Positions 58,879-64,000 of a stretch of 64,000 nucleotides of DNA are shown here, piece after piece. This stretch comes from Stutzerimonas stutzeri (GTDB lineage: Bacteria; Pseudomonadota; Gammaproteobacteria; Pseudomonadales; Pseudomonadaceae), in NCBI RefSeq assembly GCF_002890895.1, contig NZ_POUL01000006.1, positions 242,515-306,514 of the forward strand, in the 5' to 3' direction. The translations under genes and the position numbers were made by a program. Within the stretch, counting starts at the first letter, position 1; each line of letters starts with the position of its first letter. The notes under the pieces were generated by a model, which was not told the origin of the DNA, searched no databases, and worked only from the letters and a program-made list of their open reading frames with translations.

Positions 58879-59877
58879 ATGCTCGAAACTGACCGCGACA
58901 CCACGGCCTATCGCAACGTTCGCACTCGCTACCGGCCCCACGCATCCTGGAGTGCCGTGTTCGCCGGCATCGCATTGGCTCTGGCCATTTCGTTGCTGCT
59001 GCACCTCCTGGGTACAGCCATTGGCACAGCCACCATCGACCCGGCCACCGAAGCCAACCCTGTTGCAGGCCTTGGAAAAGGTGCCGTTATCTGGATGGTG
59101 CTCGCCGGCATCGTGTCGCTGGCCATAGGGGGTTATGTCGCGGGTCGCATGGCGCCTCGTCACGGCATGCTGCACGGCTTGCTGGTCTGGGCAGTGACGA
59201 CACTGGTCACAGTCTATCTGATCGCCAGCCTGGTCGGTTCCGCCGTATCGGGCACGGCCAGCATGGTCGGCTCGGGCCTGCAGGCAGTCGGCTCCGGCAT
59301 TGCCTCGGTGGCGCCAGCGATTGGCGGTGAGATCAAGCAGCAGGTCAAAGAGGCGGATATCAACCTTGACCTCAGCGACATCCAGGCCGAAATCAAGCAG
59401 GCGCTGCGTCAGACCGGCAAGCCGCAGCTGGCGCCACAGAATCTGGAACAGGACGCCGAAGCGGTTCAGCAGCAGGCGCAAACCCGCGTCGAACAGGCTC
59501 AACAGCAACCGCAGCAGGCCGATGAGCAACTGACCCAGCTGATCGAACAGATCCAGCAGAAGGCTGAGGAAACGCTGAACGCCGCCGACCGCGAAGCGCT
59601 GGTCAACCTGATGCAAGAGCGCGGCAACATGAGCGAGCAGCAAGCCGAGCAAATGGTCAGCCAGATCGAGCAGCAGTATCAGCAGGCCTACATCAAGTTC
59701 CAAGAACTGCGCGCTCAGGCCGAGATGAAAGCCCGTGAAGCTGCCGAGCAGGCTGCCAAGCGTGTTTCCCAAGCGAGCTGGGCGCTGTTGATCACCCTGT
59801 TGATCAACGCCGTTGTGGCTGGTTTCGCCGGCATGTTCGGCTTCCGCCGTCAGCCAAAACAGTCCGACGCGGTTTAA
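58879..59877 (+). CDS. Membrane protein with glutamine-rich coiled coil
   Basis: The 332-residue protein has three N-terminal membrane helices (about 24-50, 69-90 and 96-125) with GGYVAGRMAPRHGMLHGLLVW between two of them. A glycine/alanine-rich link is followed by a Gln/Glu-rich amphipathic stretch of about 130 residues (150-290) likely to form a coiled coil. One C-terminal helix (about 294-318) comes last. I do not recognise a named family. A strong terminator follows, so it is probably a single-gene unit. Confidence 0.7.
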   Translation: MLETDRDTTAYRNVRTRYRPHASWSAVFAGIALALAISLLLHLLGTAIGTATIDPATEANPVAGLGKGAVIWMVLAGIVSLAIGGYVAGRMAPRHGMLHGLLVWAVTTLVTVYLIASLVGSAVSGTASMVGSGLQAVGSGIASVAPAIGGEIKQQVKEADINLDLSDIQAEIKQALRQTGKPQLAPQNLEQDAEAVQQQAQTRVEQAQQQPQQADEQLTQLIEQIQQKAEETLNAADREALVNLMQERGNMSEQQAEQMVSQIEQQYQQAYIKFQELRAQAEMKAREAAEQAAKRVSQASWALLITLLINAVVAGFAGMFGFRRQPKQSDAV

Positions 59878-59886
59878 CCCGCTACA

Positions 59887-59916
59887 CCCCGGCGCTCCCA
59901 GCGCCGGGGCTTCTTC
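59887..59916 (+). terminator. Intrinsic terminator after the coiled-coil membrane protein
   Basis: A perfect 10-bp stem CCCCGGCGCT / AGCGCCGGGG encloses a three-base loop and is followed by CTTCTT. The T-run is short, but position (10 bp after the stop) and stem strength fit a terminator. Confidence 0.82.
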
Positions 59917-59975
59917 AACTCCGTAACCCGCCCCACTCTCTCCTCCCTCGCTGCAGACTTCCCATCGCGAACCGC

Positions 59976-59981
59976 TAGAAT
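59976..59981 (+). promoter_or_regulatory. -10 box upstream of the flavoprotein gene
   Basis: TAGAAT lies 32 bp before ATG 60013. It overlaps the alternative ATG at 59980, so transcription starting just downstream would exclude that start. The -35 (around CTGCAG, 59951) is weak. Confidence 0.5.
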
Positions 59982-60012
59982 GGCCGCCTCCGAACCACGG
60001 CCACGTTATTCA

Positions 60013-61254
60013 ATGCGCACACCAGAATCTCGCGTCGCCATTATCGGCGGCGGCCCCGCCGGGTTGATGGCGGCCGAAGTGCTGAGTCAGGCAGGCATTG
60101 CCGTCGACCTGTATGACGCCATGCCCTCGGTCGGCCGCAAGTTTCTGCTGGCCGGCGTCGGCGGAATGAACATCACCCATTCCGAGCCTTTCGAGCCTTT
60201 CGTCGCGCGCTATCGCGAACGCGCAACGGCGCTTCGTCCTCAACTGGAGGCGTTCACACCCGAGCAGCTGCGCGAGTGGATTCACGGGCTTGGCATCGAC
60301 ACCTTCGTCGGCACCTCAGGGCGTGTGTTTCCCACGGACATGAAAGCTGCACCGCTGCTGCGTGCCTGGCTGCGCCGCCTGCGTGACGCCGGCGTACAGA
60401 TTCATACGCGTCACCGCTGGCTGGGCTGGCACGCTGACGGCAGGCTCAAGCTGCACAGCGCGGATGGCGACCTAAGCGTCCGCGCGGACGCCGTGCTGCT
60501 TGCTTTGGGTGGCGGCAGCTGGGCTCGCCTGGGTTCCGACGGCGCCTGGGTTGCACTGCTGGAACAGCGCGGTATCTCGATTGCTTCACTGCGCCCCGCA
60601 AACTGTGGCTTCGAGGTGGAAGCCTGGAGCCAGCATCTGCTGGATAAATTTGCCGGCGCGCCGCTGAAAACGGTAAGCCTCGCACTTACCGGTGGCGCCC
60701 CGCGCAAGGGTGAGTTCGTCGTTACGGCCAAAGGAATCGAAGGCAGTCTGGTCTACGCGCTGTCCGCCGAGATCCGCCAGGCAATCGAGCAGAACGGCAG
60801 CGCTACCGTCACGCTGGACCTGCTGCCCGACCATGCACCGGAGCGTATCCTTCGCTCGCTGGCCAAGCCGCGCGGTTCGCAATCGATGGCCAAGCACCTC
60901 AAGCGTCAGCTCGGCCTTGATGGCGTCAAGGCGGGGCTGTTGCGCGAGCTCGCGCCCGCCGAGGCCTTCGATGATCCGCAGCAGTTGGCAGCCGCGATCA
61001 AGGCGCTGCCGATCAGGTTGCTGCGCACGCGTCCGTTGGACGAAGCCATCAGCAGTGCCGGCGGCGTGCCGTTCGAAGCACTGGACGAGGGCCTGATGCT
61101 GCGCCAGGCGCCCGGCGTGTTCTGCGCCGGTGAGATGCTCGACTGGGAAGCGCCCACCGGTGGCTATCTGCTGACCGCCTGTTTTGCCAGTGGTCGAGCA
61201 GCTGCGGTGGGTATGCTGCGCTGGCTGGGGATTGATGGCTCGACCAAGCCCTGA
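60013..61254 (+). CDS. NAD(P)/FAD-dependent flavoprotein (TIGR03862/BaiN-HI0933 family)
   Basis: The 413-residue protein starts MRTPESRVAIIGGGPAGLMAAEVL with a dinucleotide-binding GxGxxG motif. It has the family marks GRKFLLAGVGGMNITHSEP, ALGGGSWARLGSDG and GVFCAGEMLDWEAPTGGYLLTACFASGRAA at the FAD site. Relatives are described as HI0933-type flavoproteins of unknown reaction. A start at ATG 59980 is possible, but it sits in the likely -10 box. Function in the cell is unknown. Confidence 0.88.
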   Translation: MRTPESRVAIIGGGPAGLMAAEVLSQAGIAVDLYDAMPSVGRKFLLAGVGGMNITHSEPFEPFVARYRERATALRPQLEAFTPEQLREWIHGLGIDTFVGTSGRVFPTDMKAAPLLRAWLRRLRDAGVQIHTRHRWLGWHADGRLKLHSADGDLSVRADAVLLALGGGSWARLGSDGAWVALLEQRGISIASLRPANCGFEVEAWSQHLLDKFAGAPLKTVSLALTGGAPRKGEFVVTAKGIEGSLVYALSAEIRQAIEQNGSATVTLDLLPDHAPERILRSLAKPRGSQSMAKHLKRQLGLDGVKAGLLRELAPAEAFDDPQQLAAAIKALPIRLLRTRPLDEAISSAGGVPFEALDEGLMLRQAPGVFCAGEMLDWEAPTGGYLLTACFASGRAAAVGMLRWLGIDGSTKP

Positions 61255-61269
61255 CCGGATGGCATTCGC

Positions 61270-61581
61270 TTAAGCCAGATGCCTGAACAGCGCCACGGCG
61301 ACGATCCCGGCCGTGATCGCCGGCAGCGGCTTCTTGACCAGGAGCATCGTCACCGCGGTGGCCAGAAAGGCCAGTCGCGCGCCGTTATCCCCGTTGACTG
61401 CCATCGGCGTCAGCAGGGCCACCAGCACCGAGCCGGACATAGCACTGATGAATTGCTCCGTTCGCCGGCTGATGGGCACGAACGACATGGCAAACACTCC
61501 GCCCCAACGGGTCACCAGGGTGACCACCGCCATGATCAGAATGATGACCAGCGCTCCGGATCCCGCCGTCTGCAGCGTCAC
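61270..61581 (-). CDS. azlD: AzlD-type branched-chain amino-acid exporter subunit
   Basis: AzlD is the small membrane subunit that with AzlC exports branched-chain amino acids and analogues. The 103-residue product has about four helices, with IILIMAVVTLVTRWGGVF and FVPISRRTEQFISAMSGSVLVALL. It begins at GTG (61581) overlapping the azlC stop (GTGA); the open frame further upstream lies inside azlC. Confidence 0.9.
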   Translation of the reverse strand: MTLQTAGSGALVIILIMAVVTLVTRWGGVFAMSFVPISRRTEQFISAMSGSVLVALLTPMAVNGDNGARLAFLATAVTMLLVKKPLPAITAGIVAVALFRHLA

Positions 61582-62288
61582 TTCGACTTCTCCATCCACA
61601 GCGCGCCCAACAGGCCACCGGCCAGCGCTCCGACTACCACATGGCTGTTGGCGGGCAGGTACCAGTACGCCAACATCGACGTCCCGCCGGCGACGATCCA
61701 GATCACGGTCATCCGCAGATCCTTCTTGCCGCCGACGACCATCGCCAGCAGGAAACAGCCCATGACCATGTCCAGTCCCCAACTGACCGGATCATGGATG
61801 GCACTGCCGAAATAAAGCCCCAACCAGGTGCCCAGCACCCAGAACGTCCAGAGCGCCAAGCCACCGCCGAAGAGGATGCCAAGCCCCGGCTTGCCAAGAT
61901 TGAAGGCTTGCATGGACATCGCCCAGTTGGCATCCGAGACGACCAACATCACGGCATAGCGCTTCGCCGGCGGCAAATGGCGCAGATAGGGATACAGCGT
62001 CGCGCCCATCAACAGATGTCGCGCATTGACGGCAAACACCGTGACCACCAGCGGAGCGACCGGAACATGGGTGCCCCAGAGCTCCAACGAGGCGAACTGC
62101 GAAGCCCCGGCGAATACCAGCGCGCTCATCATCAGGATCGAATAGTCGTCTAGCCCGGCCTGTGTCGCGGCCAGACCAAAGGCCAGTCCGAACACCACGA
62201 CGAACAGCGAAATCGGCGTCAGCTGCTTGAAGCCAGCCCATACGTCAGCTCGGCCAAGCGAGTACAGCTCCGCTTCCGCGTTTGCCAC
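61578..62288 (-). CDS. azlC: AzlC-type branched-chain amino-acid exporter subunit
   Basis: AzlC is the large membrane subunit of the exporter. The 236-residue protein has several hydrophobic stretches and the family motifs VVFGLAFGLAATQAGL, SALVFAGASQFASLELW and NARHLLMGATLYPYL. It starts at GTG 62288 behind GAGAGG. It is translationally coupled to azlD downstream. Confidence 0.92.
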   Translation of the reverse strand: MANAEAELYSLGRADVWAGFKQLTPISLFVVVFGLAFGLAATQAGLDDYSILMMSALVFAGASQFASLELWGTHVPVAPLVVTVFAVNARHLLMGATLYPYLRHLPPAKRYAVMLVVSDANWAMSMQAFNLGKPGLGILFGGGLALWTFWVLGTWLGLYFGSAIHDPVSWGLDMVMGCFLLAMVVGGKKDLRMTVIWIVAGGTSMLAYWYLPANSHVVVGALAGGLLGALWMEKSK

Positions 62289-62462
62289 AAGAGACCTCTC
62301 AACTGTCTGTCAGGATGATTCACGGAAAGCCCCGAGCCGCTGACGGGTTCCAGCGATGCTCGGCGTTGTCGATATGACAGCCGCGTTGACCAGCGTTTCA
62401 TTCGGATGCTTCTGCTACTCAATGGTGGCGAGGCAACCACAGCGCGTCAGGGCATATGCCGA

Positions 62463-63788
62463 CTAGCGTTTTTTCGCCGGTTTCGAGCCGCCCAGGCTCG
62501 GCACCTTGCGGATCGGCTTGGCGTTGGGCTTCTCGCTTTCATCGAACCAGTTGCCCAGGTGGATGCGGCCCTTGCCGGCACCCTCCTTGGGTTTCTTTGG
62601 TTTTTTCGGTTTCTTGATGATCTGCCCGCCCGGCTGGGTCGTCGGCACCCGATGATCCGGGACGAAGCCCGGCTCGTCGTGGCGCGGCAGAACCTGCTGG
62701 ATCAGGGTTTCGATGGCCGCCAGCTGATCGACTTCGTCAGCAGCCACCAGCGATACAGCTTCGCCCGTGGCGCCCGCCCGCCCGGTGCGGCCGATGCGGT
62801 GCACGTAATCCTCGGCGACGATGGGCAGGTCGAAATTGACCACCTGCGGCAGGTCATGGATGTCCAGGCCGCGTGCAGCCACATCGGTTGCCACCAACAC
62901 CTGTACCTCACCGGCTTTGAAGCGCTCCAATGCGCGCAGCCGCGACGCCTGCGGCTTGTCCCCGTGGATCGCGTCACTGGCGATGCCTTCGGCCTGCAGC
63001 TCCTCCACCAGCTGGTCGACGCCCTTGCGTGTTTTGACGAACACCAGTACCTGGCCCCAGCGCTTTTCCGCCAGCAGATGCAGAAACAACTCAGACTTGC
63101 GCTTCTTGTCGACGGGCACCAGCCACTGTTTGACCGTCTTGGCGGCGGCATTCCGCGGGCTGACCTCGATGGACAGCGGGTCGCGCAACAGCTTCTGCGC
63201 CATCTGCCGGATCGCATCGGAAAAGGTCGCGGAAAACAGCAGCGTCTGGTGCTTTTTCGGCAGCGCACTGAACAGCGCTTCGAGCTCTTCGGAGAAGCCG
63301 AGGTCGAGCATGCGGTCGGCCTCGTCCAGCACCAGCGCCTGCACCTGGCTGAACTTCACGGCATTCTGCCGGTACAGATCGAGCAGCCGACCAGGCGTTG
63401 CCACCAGCACGTCGATGCCCTTGCGCAAGGCCATCATCTGCGGGTTGATGCTGACGCCGCCGTAGACCGCATAGGTGCGCAGCGGAAGGTCCTGCCCGTA
63501 AGTCTTGAAGGACTCGTGCACCTGCTCCGCAAGCTCCCGAGTCGGCACCAGCACCAACGCCCGGACCGAATTGCTGGTCACCTGCGGGCCTTCATGGAGC
63601 AGCCGCTGCAGCAGCGGCAAGGCGAAACCCGCAGTCTTGCCGGTGCCGGTCTGCGCCGCGGCCATCAGGTCGCGGCCCTTGAGCACGGCCGGAATCGCCT
63701 TGGCCTGGACGGGCGTCGGCTGGGTGTAATCAAGCGATTCGAGGGTGCGTAGCAGCTGATCGATCAGGCCCAAAGAGGCGAAGGTCAT
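62463..63788 (-). CDS. rhlE: DEAD-box RNA helicase (RhlE-like)
   Basis: The helicase unwinds structured RNA using ATP. The 441-residue protein has the Q-motif (TFASLGLIDQLLRTLESLDYTQPTPVQ), motif I AAQTGTGKTAGF, II VLDEADRML, III SATF and VI HRIGRTGRAG. The C-terminus is a basic tail (KKPKKPKKPKEGAGKG and KKR). RhlE is the nearest group by motif layout, but related DEAD-box members cannot be excluded. It starts at ATG 63788, close to the repeat and the IS fragment. Confidence 0.9.
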   Translation of the reverse strand: MTFASLGLIDQLLRTLESLDYTQPTPVQAKAIPAVLKGRDLMAAAQTGTGKTAGFALPLLQRLLHEGPQVTSNSVRALVLVPTRELAEQVHESFKTYGQDLPLRTYAVYGGVSINPQMMALRKGIDVLVATPGRLLDLYRQNAVKFSQVQALVLDEADRMLDLGFSEELEALFSALPKKHQTLLFSATFSDAIRQMAQKLLRDPLSIEVSPRNAAAKTVKQWLVPVDKKRKSELFLHLLAEKRWGQVLVFVKTRKGVDQLVEELQAEGIASDAIHGDKPQASRLRALERFKAGEVQVLVATDVAARGLDIHDLPQVVNFDLPIVAEDYVHRIGRTGRAGATGEAVSLVAADEVDQLAAIETLIQQVLPRHDEPGFVPDHRVPTTQPGGQIIKKPKKPKKPKEGAGKGRIHLGNWFDESEKPNAKPIRKVPSLGGSKPAKKR

Positions 63789-63835
63789 GACGGTAACCGG
63801 GAAGACGAAAACAGGCTGCGCAGTCTACTCGAAAG

Positions 63836-63873
63836 CAAGCTGGAAGCTCGAAGCTCGAAGCTCGAAGCCAAGC
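63836..63873. repeat. Heptamer tandem repeat (TCGAAGC)
   Basis: TCGAAGC occurs three times exactly (63848-63868), preceded by a TGGAAGC variant and flanked by CAAGC on both sides. It lies between the helicase gene and the transposase stop. Similar short GAAGC-type strings are common between genes in pseudomonads. Confidence 0.85.
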
Positions 63874-63892
63874 GTAGATACCGTCTTCCCCA

Positions 63893-64000
63893 TTACCGAG
63901 CAAGGGCCAGTTGAGGGTCGAAACGCTGGCCCGATTTAAGTACCCCATAGGCGATGTGCAGCAGCTTGCGCATCGCTGCACAGACGATTTGTTTTCCGGA
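63893..64000 (-). mobile_element. 3' end of an IS110-family transposase (rest beyond the window)
   Basis: On the minus strand the last 35 codons read GKQIVCAAMRKLLHIAY and GVLKSGQRFDPQLALAR before TAA. This is the C-terminal pattern of IS110/IS116/IS902 transposases (MRKLL followed by a hydrophobic helix and FDP). The reading frame continues beyond the window edge, so completeness is unknown. Codon frame and stop are unambiguous; family assignment rests on a short stretch. Confidence 0.75.

Noticed and set aside
62406..63752. 448-codon plus-strand frame opposite the RhlE-like helicase
   Set aside because: Antisense shadow; the helicase frame has every DEAD-box motif.
63836..63873. Short repeated units as a CRISPR array
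   Set aside because: The units are 7 bp and contiguous, with no spacers; it is a simple tandem repeat.

Overview
This window is chromosomal DNA from a high-GC gammaproteobacterium of the family Pseudomonadaceae. Gene order (nnr-tsaE-amiB-mutL-miaA-hfq-hflX-hflK; the nrdR-ribD-ribE-ribBA-ribH-nusB-thiL-pgpA-ribA block; xseB-ispA-dxs; eat-eutB-eutC) and protein wording fit the Pseudomonas stutzeri group (Stutzerimonas) best. The genus is inferred from remembered synteny, not from a database search. Coding density is high, and no rRNA, tRNA, CRISPR array or complete mobile element was seen.

Layout. 1-8.6 kb: a tightly packed minus-strand housekeeping operon from nnr to hflK (cut by the window edge), with queG divergent from it. 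8.8-14.4 kb: queG, an accessory FtsH-type membrane protease, a small lipoprotein, ubiX and mpl. The ubiX-mpl gap holds two repeat elements, one of which supplies the mpl stop codon. 14.6-20.2 kb: ethanolamine use (acetaldehyde dehydrogenase exaC, permease eat, ammonia-lyase eutBC), with a 149-bp inverted-repeat-bounded element between eat and eutB. 20.4-24.2 kb: mtfA, ppa and a hybrid histidine kinase whose MHYT sensor is broken by an internal deletion and frameshift. 24.5-35.5 kb: an accessory region with a periplasmic molybdenum aldehyde oxidase (paoABC), a manganese catalase, a secreted retropepsin-like protein, an SPW/VKOR-type membrane protein, an SDR enzyme, a divergent MerR regulator/CDF metal exporter pair with a textbook 19-bp-spacer promoter, and a TSUP permease.

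35.5-40.2 kb: xseB-ispA and dxs, separated by two opposing lipoprotein genes, one with a FlgO-like domain. 40.2-44.6 kb: a cobalamin riboswitch, a TonB-dependent receptor (btuB-like), a btuF-like binding protein, a small membrane protein and ribA. 44.7-52.8 kb: riboflavin/thiamine/NusB genes behind an FMN riboswitch, with ribD and nrdR split from ribE by an opposing 2-oxoglutarate-oxygenase-like gene. 52.8-64 kb: a plus-strand run (lipoprotein, methyltransferase, thpR, cnoX), then a HAD phosphatase/tesB pair, GNAT, an HDAC-family deacetylase, a glutamine-rich coiled-coil membrane protein, a flavoprotein, azlCD, an RhlE-type helicase, a heptamer repeat and the 3' end of an IS110-family transposase.

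Some genes connect functionally. B12 uptake (riboswitch, btuB, btuF) serves B12-dependent EutBC and QueG. FMN feedback controls the riboflavin genes. The aldehyde oxidase is expected to make H2O2, and a manganese catalase gene lies next to it. I see no single obviously new multi-gene system. The best leads are the FlgO-like lipoprotein pair, the rib-locus oxygenase, the SPW-VKOR protein without its usual loop cysteines, the MHYT kinase deletion, and the repeat elements abutting gene ends.
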